A stretch of DNA of 64,000 nt from Rana temporaria (GCF_905171775.1 NC_053497.1:100002157-100066156), one strand, 5' to 3'; counted from the stretch's first letter, positions 33,239 to 45,214 are shown. Numbers and translations are program-made. Notes: generated by a model not told the origin, from the sequence alone.

Positions 33239-34275
33239 ATGGGAAGCTTAAGCACAGCCAATTACAACCATGACTAACTATAAGACATTAAGGATTTCCT
33301 TTGTTGACTTTTAAGACTGAAAACTGTTACTCTCTTTAACAGAGGTAGAATTGAGCAGAAATAGCAACTACGCATCAAAAAATGTCTTACCTGTCATGCA
33401 AGAAGATGCTAACAAAATTGTTACAATTCTCCTGAATAAACTGAAGGAAGAAGACAATGTTACAATTTTTATAACCTACCAAGGAGTTCCAAAGTCAAAT
33501 GACTGGTTTACTTTGGTGAACTAAGAACTAATTTGTACATCCTTTTAAATGTTACATAAAGCTACTCTTATGCCTCGTACACACGATCGGATATCTGATG
33601 GAATCTAATCCGATGGATTTTTTCGTTGGATATCTGATGAAGCTGACTTTCATCAGTCCTGCCTACACACCATCAGTCAAAAATGTCCAACGCGGTGACG
33701 TAAAACACTACGACATGCTGAGAAAATTAAGTTCAATTCTTCCGAGTATGCGTCGACTCGATTCTGAGCATGCGTGGATTTTTGACCGATGGAGTTCCAC
33801 ACAGACGATTGTTTTTTTCTATCGTTTTTTTATCCATAGGAACATTTTAATAGATGTTCTATTTTTTTTCACCAAGGAAAACAAACCGATGGGGCCCACA
33901 CACGATCGGTTTGTCCGATGAAAACAGTCCATCGGTCTATTTTCATCAGACAAACCGATCGGGTGTACAGGGCTTTACACGTGCCTTATGATTATTTGTC
34001 TTAAGTGTGTACCGAAATTTGTGGTTTAATGTGAACATTTTCTCTGTACAAATGTTTGAACGGAAATCTTACTGAGAAATGATACTGTGACTGAGAAATC
34101 TTTAACTCAATGTACATCCATTCAAATGATGTGCACATCCATTATATCCTGTACAGTTTTAGAATATACTCTGTCCATTAACAAATTATTGCCGTAAGGA
34201 AAAGGATCAAAACAGTTTGGTGATTTTGTACATTCATGTGAACAGAATAAAAGATTAGAGCATCTGACAAAAGCA
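33239..34275 (+). other. cdx4: cdx4 3' UTR with inserted MITE
   Basis: Sequence after the stop, up to a canonical AATAAA at 34246-34251 in CAGAATAAAAGA. A complete Harbinger-like MITE occupies 33571-33974, so if this signal is used the mature transcript carries a long hairpin. No closer AATAAA is obvious; CCTGAATAAACTG at 33432 contains one about 200 bases after the stop, which would exclude the MITE. Confidence 0.5.
33571..33974. mobile_element. Harbinger-like MITE in cdx4 3' UTR
   Basis: Ends TGCCTCGTACACACGATCGG and CCGATCGGGTGTACAGGGCT. Perfect TTA duplication (33568-33570, 33975-33977). Confidence 0.8.
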
Positions 34276-34629
34276 AGTTTACTTAAATTAATTACTGACA
34301 TATACTAAATATATATACAGATCTACCTTTTATTCTGTTCATGCAACTAAGAGCTGTGTGTAATAATAACAAGTTTCAATGCACTCTCACCAATAAAAAT
34401 AATAAAAAATTGTCAAAGATTTTAGCCTCCCTGCCAATTTAAATATACATAAGGCTTTCGTTGGCAGCAATATAACAAGTTCAAAAAGAACATTATACTT
34501 TTAAAAACCCAACTCTATTTCAAATGTTTGGGTTTTCTTTAGTTTTTTTACATTTTTGATAGGGAAGACTTTTAATATTTTTGTAAGTGTTTTTTTTATA
34601 TATATATCTGTTACATATACTGTATATCT

Positions 34630-34672
<43 letters not shown>

Positions 34673-34686
34673 TTATATATATATAT
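34276..34686. repeat. downstream flank with (GT)n(AT)n microsatellite
   Basis: GT repeat at about 34631-34660 running into AT repeat at about 34661-34685, next to the Tc1 end. Upstream of it is AT-rich sequence with no feature. Confidence 0.85.
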
Positions 34687-35268
34687 TACACAGCGGGTAA
34701 AATAAGTATTGAACACATCACCATTTTTAAAGGTGCTATTGACATGAAATTTTCAGCACACGTCGGTAACAACCCATTTTTTTATTCTTCGTACAAAATC
34801 CTTTGTTGGTAATGACAGCTTCAAGATGCCGCCTGTATAGAGAAATTAATTGCATGCATTGCTCAGGTGTAATTTTTGCCCATTCTTCAAATCTTGAAGG
34901 GTCCATGGGATTCTTCTGTGAACTCTAAACTTTAGTTCTTTGGGATCATTGTCTTTCTGAAATGTTCACCCTTGTTTCATCTTTATCATCCTGGTAGATG
35001 ACAGCAGATTTTTATCAAGAGTACATTTTTCCATTCATTCTTCCTTCCAATGATATGCCAGTAATGTAAACTGAAAAACAGGTATGATGTTCACACATCC
35101 AAACTTCACTGTTGGGATGGTGTTTTTAGCGTGATGTGCAATGCCATTTGACCTCCAAGCATGGTGTCCATTGTGGCATCCAAAGAGTTCAATCTTGGTC
35201 TCCATCTGACCAGACTATATTTTCCCAATATTTTACAGGCTTGTCTAAATGTTGCAAGAAAACTTTGA

Positions 35269-36757
35269 CCGGTTCCCGACTGGCTCACGCAGATATACTG
35301 CGGCAGAATGGCTCTCCAGGGCAAAATCCCGTATATATACGGCTACACCCAGGAGAGCCACCAGAGGGCACACGAGAGAAAACATGATCTGTCATCTCCT
35401 ATAGTCCCATTCCCCCCACAGTTAGAACACACAATAGGGAACATAGTTAACCCCTTGGATCGCCCCCTAGTGTTAGCCCCTTCCCTGACAGTCACATTTA
35501 CAGTAATCAGTGCATATTTATAGCACTGATCGCTCTGTAAATGTGAATGGTCCCAGAAATTTGTCAAAAGTGTCCAACATGTTTGTGGCAACATCGCAAT
35601 ACTGCAGATCACCTCCATTACTAAAAAAATCATAATAAAAACGCCATTTAAATGCCATAAATCTTTCCCATAGTTTGTAGATGCTATGGGCCAAATCCAC
35701 AAAGAAATCGCGGATCTTAGTTTTAGGCAGAAAAGTTACACTGGCGCAATTTTAGTATTTTAGGTAGCGATCCACAGAGCACTTACCTCTAAAATTGCGC
35801 CAGTGTAGCTGATCTCCTTGCATCTTAAGCGATCCCTAATTAAAATGGGCGATTCCCATTTAAATTAGGGCGCGCTCCCGCGCCGGACGGACTACGCATG
35901 CGTGTGATGTCATTTTTCCCGACGTGCATCGCGCATACGTAGTTTACGTCGGGCTTTGTGGATAGCGACGGGTTCGTAAAGTTGCGACGGGAAAAAAAAA
36001 AGTTACGCGACGGGAAAAAAAAATCAAATTTAAAAAAAAACGCGGCGATCGAAAAAAAGGTATGGTTTTGCATGGTCTACTAAAGTTAGCCCATATAAAA
36101 CAAACCTTAGTTTTGCGCAAGCAAATTCGTAACTTACGCAAATCACACAATGCCTAAAGCTTTGTGGATCTCCGTAAGTACTAATTTGCATACGCAAGGA
36201 GGGATTTCGACTCGAAATGCCCCCAGCGGCGGATGCGGTACTGCATCCGAAGATTCAACAGCGTAACTAAATTACGGATGTCGGATCTTCTGCCTAACTT
36301 GGGAAAAATCCTTTTGAGGATCGCTCCCAAAGTTAGGCACAGAAATACGCAGGCGGAACAGCAGTTCCGCCTGCGTATCTCTTTTGTGGATTTGGCCCCA
36401 TATCTTTTGCGCAAACCAATCAATATACGCTTATTGCGATATTTTTTTAACCAAAAATATGTAGAAGAATATATATTGGCCTAAACCGAGGAAAAGGTTC
36501 ATTATTCACAATTAGAATATTTACTATAGCAAAAAGTAAAAGATAGTGTTTGCTATTTTTATGTTTATAGCACAAAAAATGAAGTGATCAAATACCACCA
36601 AAAGAAAGCTCTATTTGTGGGGGAAAAAAGAACATCAATTTTGTTTGAATACAACGTTGCACAACCGCGCAATTGTCAGTTAAAACGACACAGTGCTGTA
36701 TCACAAACAATGGCCGGGTCATTGGGCAGCCAAATCTTACAGGGCTGAATCGGTTAA
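35269..36757. mobile_element. piggyBac-like element nested in Tc1
   Basis: Begins at TTGA (a decayed TTAA) then CCGGTTCCCGACTGG and ends GGCTGAATCGG then TTAA. It shares internal blocks with 5543 and 56603 (ATAGCACTGATCGC, CAAATACCACCAAAAG). It is itself interrupted by a GATTC-family element at 35688-36398. Confidence 0.55.
35688..36398. mobile_element. GATTC-family element nested two levels deep
   Basis: Ends GGGCCAAATCCACAAAG and CTTTTGTGGATTTGGCCC, flanked by TAT. Comparison with 53265-53290 (GTAGACGCTATAAATTTTGC) shows the uninterrupted host sequence. The CTCF-like block is degraded. Confidence 0.65.
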
Positions 36758-36840
36758 ACAAGCTTCAACATGCTCTTTCTTCAGCAGTGGAGTCTTCCGT
36801 GATGAGTGTGCATACAGGCCATGGCGGTTGAGTGTATTCC

Positions 36841-37125
36841 TTATTGTTTGAAAACAATTGACACAATTGTACCTGCTACTTCCAGGTCTTTCTGAAGCTC
36901 TCCACCAGTGGTCCTTGGCTCTTGGACAACTCTTATAATAATTATTTTCACTCCTCTGTCAAAAATCTTGGGAGGAGCACCTGGTCGTGGCTGGTTTATG
37001 GTGAAATTATGTTTTTTCCACTTCCGGATTATGGCCCCAACATTGCTCCCTGGAACATGCAGAAGTTTAGAAATCCTTCTGTAACCAATGCCATCAGTGT
37101 GTTTTTTGCAACAATAAGGTTGCAA
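36841..37125 (-). pseudogene. Tc1 transposase N-terminal fragment
   Basis: 94 codons including a paired-type helix-turn-helix (GYRRISKLLHVPGSNVGAII) and the GRPR-like linker RPRPGAP. This is the DNA-binding half of a Tc1 transposase. The catalytic part is displaced by the nested insertion. Confidence 0.7.
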
Positions 37126-37747
37126 AGGTCTTGAGAGAGCTCATCATGAGATGTTTCTTGTGTGACACATTGATAATGAGACACCTTTTTATAGGCCATC
37201 AGTTGAGACTGAACCAGCTGATATTAATTTGCACTGAGCAGGGGAAGGCTGGGTTCACACTACTACACTACTTTCATCCTACTTTGCTCTGCTACATTGG
37301 TCCTACATCCATCCTACTTTCATGAACAGGATACTACTTTGGTCCGACTTCAATGATATTCAATGGGCCTGAAGTAGGATCAATGTAGGACCAAAAGTAG
37401 TACAGGGAGTATTTTCAGAGTCGGACCGACTTGTGTAGGACACTACAAGACACTCTCATAGGGAAACATTGAACACCCAGCCAAAGGGTTGATTCTAACT
37501 ACTGATTAGATTTCAGCTGGTGTCCTGGCTTTCCATGTCTTTTGGCACCTCCCTTTCTTAATGTGTTCAATACTTTGTCCCTGTGTCATTCCATTTTATT
37601 AACTTAATTTGTGAACTTTTTTGTTTTTGTTTATTTGTATGCATGGATTGTTACTGACGTGGTGAAAATTCCATGTCAATGTCACCATTTTTCTAGGTAA
37701 ATATATTTCTAAAAGTGCTATGTTTAATACTTATTTTACCCACTGTA

Positions 37748-38599
37748 TATATATATACACACTGTATATTATGACCCCAATGTACAAACTTTCCCTCACT
37801 GCCTTTGCCTGTAAAGCCTATACAAGAAATGGGGAGTGTGGTCTTCACCAGCAAAGGAAATCATAGACAACAATGAAAACACTGTCATTTTGTACTGTTC
37901 CTCACTCTATGTAAAAGCTTAGTACTTCAGTTACATTTTTTTGTTCTTGTCTGTGTTCCTTTGGAAGATTTATCCCCCACTTCCTATTGTCACTGAAAAT
38001 CTCTCCAACAGGGACAAAAATATATTTGCTCTATCGAGAACAAAATATAACACTGGCTGGAGCTGGGTTTTTAAGTCCTTGGCTCCTGAGATTCGTCCAG
38101 TTCTGATGAAATAATTCCACCCAAAAGTTATTTCAGAATCAGTTATAAATGGAGCCTGCCTGGACAAGCAATCCTATTAATTTATATAGGCTTATAGGCT
38201 GTAACATTCAGCCAAGTGACTTATTTTTTCAGTCCCAATGACTATCATAATAACATTTTTAATGGCAAATAATGATTCCTAGGTTTATGATTTGAGCTTA
38301 TATGTCTTTTTAGGTCTCTGGAGAAATCAGTCTGCCATGGTTTAAAACTGTGTTTCCACTCGCTACATGCACTCCTATCCTCATTTGGTTGTTCAATTTC
38401 CCTTTTTGCATAATGCAATTTAAACTGAAAATCCAACATTGGGAGTTGGACCTCCTTTTAAATGGCCTCAACAGATCTGGGGACTCAACAAATGTAAGAC
38501 GTTGTTATTGAAGCAGTTTGATCTGGTGCCATATAATCACATTTTATAACAACTGTGGATCACCACAAAATAAATTATTTATCAGATAGTGTGTACTAC
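37748..38599. other. intergenic, nothing recognised
   Basis: No gene or named repeat; a short TA-rich microsatellite remnant lies at the left edge. Confidence 0.4.
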
Positions 38600-39044
38600 T
38601 GTGCAAAAGTTTTAGGCAGTGTGAAAAAATTCTGTAAATTTAAGAATGCTTTTATAAATAAAAGTGTTAATAGTTTTTTATAAATTAACAAAATGGAATA
38701 TACATGAAAAGAACATAAATCCAAGTGAGATTGATATTTGGTGGGACATCCATTTGCCTTCAAAACATCATTGATTCTTCTAGGTACAATTGCACACAGT
38801 TTTGAAGGAAATCCCAGACAGACTTGATGATGTTGAGATCAGGGCTCTGTGGGGTCAAACCATTACTTCCAGGACTCCTTGTTCTTCTTTACACTGAAGA
38901 TAGTTTTTCATGACTTTAGCTTTATGTTTTGGGTTGTTGTCCTGCTGCAGAATACATTTGGGACTAATCACATGATAGTAAGGCATAATGGATAAGTATC
39001 TTCCTATATTTCTCATCGTTGAGAACACCATTGATCCTGACCAA

Positions 39045-39769
39045 TAGCTAGATTCACAGTCCTCGCCGCAACTTTAAGGCGGCGTAGCGTATCGTATTTA
39101 CGCTACGCCGCCTTAAGTCAGAGAGGCAAGTATTGTATTCTCAAAGTACTTGCCTCCTAACTTACGGCGGCGTATCGTAAATGCGGCTGGCGCAAGCGCG
39201 CCTAATTCAGATTCGGCTGAGGGGGCGTGTTTTATGATAATTAGGCTTGACCCGACGTGATTGACGTTTTTTTGGAACTGCGCATGCGCCGTGCGCCTAC
39301 ATTTCCCAGTGTGCATTGCGGCTAAGTCCGCCGCACGGGCCTATTGATTTCGACGTGGACGTAAACGACGTAAATCCCTATTCACGGAGCAAACAATGTA
39401 AAATTTTCGAATTTTGAAGCGGGAACGGCGGCCATACTTTAACATTACTATTCCAACTATTTGATGGAATAACTTTAGGCCTAATAATGCGTTACGGAAA
39501 CGGCGTATCTGTACTGCGTCGGCCGGGCGTACGTTCGTGAATAAGCGTAACTAGTGATTTACTTATTCTACGCCGACCGCAATGGAAGCGCCACCTAGCG
39601 GCCAGCCTAATTATTGCACCCTAAGATAGGACGGCGCAAGCCGTCGTATCTTAGATAGGTTTAAGTGTATCTCTGTTTGAGAATACACGTAAACCTAGGT
39701 CGGCGCAGATTTCAAGTTAGGTCGGCGTATCTACTGATACGCCGACCTAACTCTACCCGAATCTAGCTA
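39045..39769. mobile_element. GATTC-family element nested in Tc1
   Basis: Ends TAGCTAGATTCACAG and CGAATCTAGCTA with a perfect CAA duplication (39042-39044, 39770-39772). Removing the insert and one CAA restores a continuous Tc1 sequence (GACCAAATCTCC), so the boundaries are exact. The CTCF-like core is at 39588-39601. Confidence 0.75.
39588..39601 (-). promoter_or_regulatory. CTCF-like core motif between cdx4 and chic1
   Basis: Minus-strand CCGCTAGGTGGCGC, in the transposon, same context as 29098. Confidence 0.4.
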
Positions 39770-40575
39770 CAAATCTCCAAATTTATTTGAGGAAATGCAG
39801 CCTCAAACTTGTAATAAACTTTCATCATGCTTCACAGTTGCCTGCAGACACTCATCGTTGTACCACTCTACTTCTGTGAACTGCCTCCCGCTACAGCTAA
39901 ATCATCAGTCCAGAGCATCTGTGTCTTTTTTCTGCTCCCTAGCTCTTATGTTTTCATGCATAATGGAGTTGCTTAGCCTTGTTTCCAAATCAGAGGTATG
40001 GCTTTTTTTTACCACAATTTTTCCATGAAGACCACTTCTAGCCAGACTTCTCCAGACAGTGGATGGGTGTACCTGGGTCCCAAGTCTTTCTGCCAGTTCT
40101 GTGCTGTTAGCACTGCTGGATATCTTCCAATGTTGAAGGGAAGCATGACAAGTCTTTCATCTGGTGTATTAAGTTTCCTTGGCGGCCACTGCGTCTACGA
40201 TCCTCAACGTTGCCCATTTATTTGTGCGTCTTTCAAAGAGTTTGAACAGCACTTCTTCAAACCCCAGACTGCTTTGAAATCTTTGCCTGGGAGAGACCTT
40301 ACTGATGCAGTAGAAATACCTTGTGTCTTGTCATAGTTTTTATGACCTGTGACAAAATTGTCTTCCACAGCCTCGGCTTAGTAGCAGAGTTTGGCTGTTC
40401 CTCACACCGTTTTAAGCCTCCTGCACAGCTGTTACTGTTTCAGCTAATGACTGTTTCAAACTACACATGGAATTGATGATCATTAGCACATGCTTGACAT
40501 AATTGGTTAACAATACACCTGACTCTAATGCAGCACATAGATTATGCTATTTTCTTTCCTGCAACCATTGAAAGA

Positions 40576-40980
40576 AATTTACTTGACTCCTCCATTAATA
40601 TAGACAGTGTTGATGGGGAAATACCTTCCACAAGGTTATTATGTTCTCCCATGCTGGGAGCCGTCCCTCCTGGGAGAATACAATGACTACTTCTAGCAGC
40701 TATAGCCACTGGCTATAATCGCATGCTAACAATCTGACATGCTGGTTGTACTCAATTCAATCAATTGATCAATTTGGGTACAATTCACCTACTCATAGAT
40801 GGATCGAATCGAACCAGTTCAGCAGGACCAGCTAAGATTCAATCCATCTATGGCCGACTTAATTGAACAATCCCTGTTTTTTGTGCAAGTGTATAAAGTG
40901 TGCAAGTGTATAAAGTGTGCAAGTGTAAGAATTGATGCTGGTTCGAAGCCAAAGAATAGTCGCACCTAATATTGATACGT
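40576..40980. other. intergenic, old repeat fragments
   Basis: Contains CATAGATGGATCGAAT and CCATCTATGGCCGAC, an inverted pair like the fragment at 32.1 kb. A GTGTATAAAGTGTGCAA unit is repeated in tandem near 40885-40925. Confidence 0.4.
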
Positions 40981-40983
40981 TTA

Positions 40984-41451
40984 AGGCCCGGTACACACGA
41001 GCAAACATGTACGGTGAAACCGGTCCGTCGGACCGTTTTCACCGTACATGCCTGCCAGAGGGCTTCTGTACGATGGTTGTACTAACCATCGTACAGAAGT
41101 CCGCGCGTAAACACTACGCGGGGCGTGTCCGCGTCGTCGCGGCGACGTGGGCGGGCATGCCATTTAAAGGCTTCCACGCATGCGTCAAAGTCATTCGACG
41201 CATGCGAGGGACGGCGGGCGCTCGGACATGTACGGTAGGTCTGTACTGACGACCGTACATGTCCGAGCGGGCAGGATTCCAGCGGACGGTTTTAAAACAC
41301 GTCCAGGAATATTTGTCTGCTGGGAAAAGGCCCGGCGGGCAAATGTTTGCTGGAATTCGGCCCGCTCGCGCCTACACACGACCGAACATGTATGCTGAAA
41401 CTGGCCCGCGGACCAGTTTCAGCATACATGTTTGGTCGTGTGTACGGGGCC
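40984..41451. mobile_element. Harbinger-like MITE, possibly a copy within a copy
   Basis: Ends AGGCCCGGTACACACGAGC and TCGTGTGTACGGGGCC, flanked by TTA (40981-40983, 41452-41454). It has two hairpin modules, around 41015-41100 and 41225-41440, suggesting one element inserted in or recombined with a relative. Confidence 0.65.
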
Positions 41452-41586
41452 TTAGATTTTTCATGGTAATTCATTTAAAACTATAAAGGAAGGATGGGAG
41501 GGGGTGGGAGGCGTGGGCAGCGGGCGACGGGTACAGCATTGGGAACATGTTACACCCTAAAAATGGGTGGAACATGAACTTATTCT

Positions 41587-41770
41587 TTAACCACTTCAGC
41601 CCTGGACCATTTGTCAGCTTAACCACTTAAGACCCGGACCTTTAGGCAGGTAAAGGACCTGGCCAGTTTTTGTGATTCGGCACAGCGTCGCTTTAACTGC
41701 GACGCAGTTCCACAAGCGGTCGTGCAAAGTGGCTCCCAAACAAAATTGGCGTCCTATTTTTCCCAGCTCT
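41587..41770. mobile_element. piggyBac-like element, left fragments
   Basis: Two starts, TTAACCACTTCAGCC at 41587 and TTAACCACTTAAGACCC at 41619, followed by the family block GTGGCTCCCAAACAAAATTG. Truncated on the right. Confidence 0.45.
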
Positions 41771-42270
41771 TCGGGCTCTGAGATTTCCGTAGCCTCCGAA
41801 TGCGCAAGCGCGGCGCCTGCGCAGTCGAGGTCGGAACCTATCCGATAGGGGAACCATCTCGACAAGACATCAGGCTTACAGTTAAGCAAATATTTAGCAG
41901 CTATTTCCTTAGTTTCTTATAATGTCTGGACTCTAACATAGCCCAAGGATACAAAGAAGCAGAGCAAAAACTATTTATGACTCTTGAGATCTGCTCTAAG
42001 ATAACTAAGACAAAAGCACTAAGCCATTTTCCTTTTTCTGAAGATAGTGAAAATAGGAACCTTTTTCTCTACAAATGTAAAATCTTTCAAGTGATCTTTC
42101 TGGTGAATAAAAAAATGTTTGTTGTGCTAGGTAAATATCTTCACAGTGAAGAATTTACAACCCTTGGTTTAAATTACAGCGCAGACCTGAACACTTATAT
42201 TGTGCAGGGACCAATGGAAGCAAAGATACACATAAGCCATATCTGAATGGCATTACAGTAGAAGGAAAGC
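41771..42270. other. intergenic, nothing recognised
   Basis: An 89-codon open frame at 41977-42246 has no recognisable motif or splice context. Left as non-coding. Confidence 0.4.
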
Positions 42271-42717
42271 TTAAAGTGTTACTAAACCCACAACATTAAA
42301 ATCAGTCTGTATATGCAGTAAAGCACGCTTGTTATATTCACTGTTGTACCTAAAGGGTTAATCCTCTGCATTATGTAAAAAGGCTGTTTGATCCTGTCTC
42401 CTCTGATCCTCCCCATCTTCCACAGTCTCCAAATGATCTCCTGATAGAACAGAGCCTTGGGGTCAAACTGCACATGCTCAGTTTGGTCTGCCCAGACACA
42501 GGCTCAGGGGTCCTGCAGCCTCATATAACAATCAGGGGAGAATGAAAACTTCTCCTATAAGCTTTAACCAGACACTGATAGAAGTCACAAGACTGCTATA
42601 TATTGCTGATGAGAAAATATATTTAGCAGTTTATATTTACTACAACTATTTTATTTCTGTGTTCTGTGGGAAAATAGATATAGTAAATGCAGGCTTCTGG
42701 GTTTAGTAACACTTGAA
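42271..42717. mobile_element. T2/Kolobok-like MITE
   Basis: TTAA then AGTGTTACTAAACCCA; right end TGGGTTTAGTAACACT then TGAA. A clean 16-base inverted terminus. Confidence 0.65.
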
Positions 42718-42731
42718 ATTATAGACCCATG

Positions 42732-43042
42732 TTTAAAGGGGTTGTAATGGTTTGTTTTTTATTTTCTAAATAGGTTCCTTTAAGCTAGTGCATTGTTGGT
42801 TCACTTACCTTCTCCTTCAATTTCCCTTCTAAATGTTTTTCTTCTTTGTCTGAATTTCTCATTTCCTGTTTCTCCTCAGTAAGCTTGCCCCCATCATCCG
42901 AGTTGTTCTGGCTGGGGATTAGTCAGCCAGAGCAGCTTACTGAGGAGGAACAGGAAGTGAGAAATTCAGACAAAGAAAAAAAAAAACATTTAGAAGGCAA
43001 ATCGAAGGAAAAGGTTAGTGAACCAACAATGCACTAGCTTAA
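42732..43042. mobile_element. large hairpin (foldback) element
   Basis: Starts TTTAAAGGGGTTGTAA like T2 elements. From 42779 to 43042 it folds on itself: AAGCTAGTGCATTGTTGG pairs with CCAACAATGCACTAGCTT, and GTCTGAATTTCTC with GAGAAATTCAGAC, giving arms of over 100 bases. Confidence 0.65.
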
Positions 43043-43698
43043 CCTCATTACAACCGCACGCCGTCAAATGACGGCGGGCGAAATACCATATTGTTCTGAC
43101 AGGACGTCATATGACGTCCTGTCATTTAAAGCCGCTAGGGGGCGCGCACACGCACCCGTTGCGTAACTGGGAACACAATGCGCGTGCCCGGCGGCCGCGA
43201 TGGCCCCCGCGATTGCCCAGTAACTGAGCAGGACCGTGGATCTCTGTGTGTAAACACAGAGATCCACGTCCTGTCAGGGAGAGGAGACCGATGCTGTGTC
43301 CCTTGTACATAGGGACACAGATCGGTCACCTCCCCCAATCAACCCCCTCCCCCTACAGTTAGAACACTCACTAGGCTACACATTTAACCCCTTCCCCGCC
43401 CCCTAGTGGTTAACCCCTTCCCTGCCAGTCACATTTATACAGTAATCAATGCATATTTATAGCACTGTTCACTGTATAAATGTGAATGGTCCCAAAAATG
43501 TGTCAAAAGTGTCCGATGTGTCCGCTATAATGTTGCAGTCCCGGAAAAAAATCGCAGATCGCCGCCATTCCTAAAAAAAAAAAAAAAAAAAAAAAATCAT
43601 AATTATATCCCTTATTTTGTAGGCAATATAAATTTTGTGCAAACCAGTCACTATACGGTTATTGCGATTTTATTTATTTTTTTACCAAAAATATGTAG
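43043..43698. mobile_element. piggyBac-like element, left part
   Basis: Begins around TTAACCTCATTACAACC and carries the family blocks CCCTTCCCTGCCAGTCAC and AAATATGTAGAA. It is cut by the minisatellite at about 43698. It holds hairpin GGACGTCATATGACGTCC and a CTCF-like core at 43132-43145. Confidence 0.5.
43132..43145 (+). promoter_or_regulatory. CTCF-like core motif, unrelated context
   Basis: CCGCTAGGGGGCGC matches the CTCF core as well as the transposon-borne copies do, but sits in a different (piggyBac-like) element. Confidence 0.4.
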
Positions 43699-43699
43699 A

Positions 43700-44735
43700 A
43701 TCAGTCTGGCATTGCCTGGTGTAAGGAGGGACTGCGCTGGGAATCCCTGGAGTAAGGCGGGACTGTGCTGGGAACGCCTGGTGTAAGGGGGACTCCGCTG
43801 GAAATGCCTGATGTATGGAGGGATTCCGCTGTGAATGCCTGGTGTAAGGGGGACTCCACTGGGAATGCCTGGAGTAAGGCGGGACTGTGCTGTGATTGCC
43901 TGGTGTAAGGGGGACTCCGCTGGGAATGCCTGGTCTAAGGAGGGACTCCGCTGGGAATGTCTGGTCTAAGGAGGGACTCCGCTGGGATTGCCTGGTGTAA
44001 GAAGGGACTGCGCTGGGAATGTCTGGTGTAAGGGGGACTCCACAGGGAATGCCTGGTGTAAGGAGGGACTCCGCTGGGATTGCCTGGTGTAAGGAGGGAC
44101 TGCGCTGGGAATGTCTGGTGTAAGGGGGACTCCACAGGGATTGCCTGATGTAAAGAGGGACTCTTCTGGGATTGCCTGATGTAAAGAGGGACTCTTCTGG
44201 GATTGCCTGATGTAAAGAGGGACTCTTCTGGGATTGCCTGATGTAAAGAGGGACTCTTCTGGGATTGCCTGATGTAAAGACAGACTCTACTGGGATTGCC
44301 TGATGTAAAGAGGGATTCCGCTGGGTTTTCCTGGTGTATAGAGGGACTCCGCTGTGTTTGCCTGGTGTAAGGGGGACTCCGGTGGGAATGACTGGTGTAA
44401 GGAGTGACTGGGCATGTCTGGCGTAAGGGGGACTCCGCTGGGATTGCCTGGTGTAAGGAGGGACTGTGCTGGAAATGCCTGGTGTAAGGGGGACTCCGTT
44501 GGAAAGCCTGGTGTAAGGAGGGACTCTATTGGGGACATCTGATGTAAAGGGGACATCTGATGTAAAGAGGACACCTGATATAAAGAGGGCCTCCGCTGGG
44601 TTTGCCTGGTGTATGGAGTGACTCCGCAGGGGACATCTAATGTAAAGGGGACTCCGCTTGGAATGCTTGATGTAAAGAGAGACTTTACTGGGGATACCTG
44701 GTGTATGGAGGGACTCAGCTGGGGACACCTCATGG
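43700..44735. repeat. minisatellite, 30-31 bp unit
   Basis: About 33 tandem copies of a unit near GGGACTCCGCTGGGAATGCC then TGGTGTAAGGA, with scattered base changes and one-base length changes. It lies between cdx4 and chic1. Because 31 is not a multiple of three, the minus strand cycles through three frames every three units; all happen to lack stops, giving a 362-codon open frame that is not a gene. Confidence 0.85.
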
Positions 44736-45214
44736 CATCTGGTGGCAAGTAACATACTCAGGGCTTCCACTGATTCTACATTATGGTGAGTTGAACTACA
44801 GTATTTTATTTTACAATATAATAATAGAAATAATGCGCTTCAATCATCCTGTCACCATAGCAAACATGGTACCGGGATGCCTGAAGTGCCAACCCCAGGA
44901 GTTTGGAGTATCTTTATCTGCTGATTATTAAACTTTATGGAATACACATATTTCTATTGTGGTGTAGCATCTGGGCCTGCTGTCCCTTCATCCCTCTTTA
45001 TTTCACTCTCTTTCTCCCCTCCTTCCCTTGTTCATCTTAGACTCTAGCCCCATCCCCTTTGAGTCACGCCCATTTAAGCCACGCCCAATATTTAGCATAA
45101 ACCATGCCCAATTTGCGTGGAGCATTTTTGTTTCCCCGCTACAGACAAATGCCCCGCCCCTAATTATAAGACTTCGCACACAGATAAAAAAGTGTCCCTA
45201 CATTTTTTTTACAA
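44736..45214. other. intergenic, nothing recognised
   Basis: No gene. Contains a CCACGCCC-rich patch near 45060-45090. Confidence 0.4.

Larger units (their letters stand above)
34687..37747 (-). mobile_element. Tc1-like element (second family) with nested insertions
   Basis: Terminal repeats TACACAGCGGGTAAAATAAG and its complement CTTATTTTACCCACTGTA; the internal side reads GTATTGAACAC. The minus-strand transposase survives in pieces: 36841-37125 encodes the DNA-binding part (GYRRISKLLHVPGSNVGAII, RPRPGAPPKIFDRG) and about 35120-35250 a catalytic-domain piece (KYSLVRWRPRLNSLDATM). Between them is a TTAA-type element (35269-36757), and a MITE lies near 37245-37492. It is inactive. Confidence 0.75.
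38600..40575 (-). mobile_element. Tc1-like element (third family), degraded
   Basis: Left end TGTGCAAAAGTTTTAGGCAG is typical of a Tc1 family. Minus-strand transposase remnants are frame-broken (RRRSGRQGN near 40180). The right terminal repeat was not found, so the end is approximate. A complete GATTC-family element interrupts it at 39045-39769. Confidence 0.6.

Noticed and set aside
3660..40575. Functional transposase genes in the Tc1 copies
   Set aside because: All copies are frame-broken, truncated or interrupted; none retains the full catalytic triad in one frame.
43682..44770. 362-codon minus-strand open frame
   Set aside because: It is translation of a 31-bp tandem repeat in rotating frames, with no unique domain, promoter or splice context.
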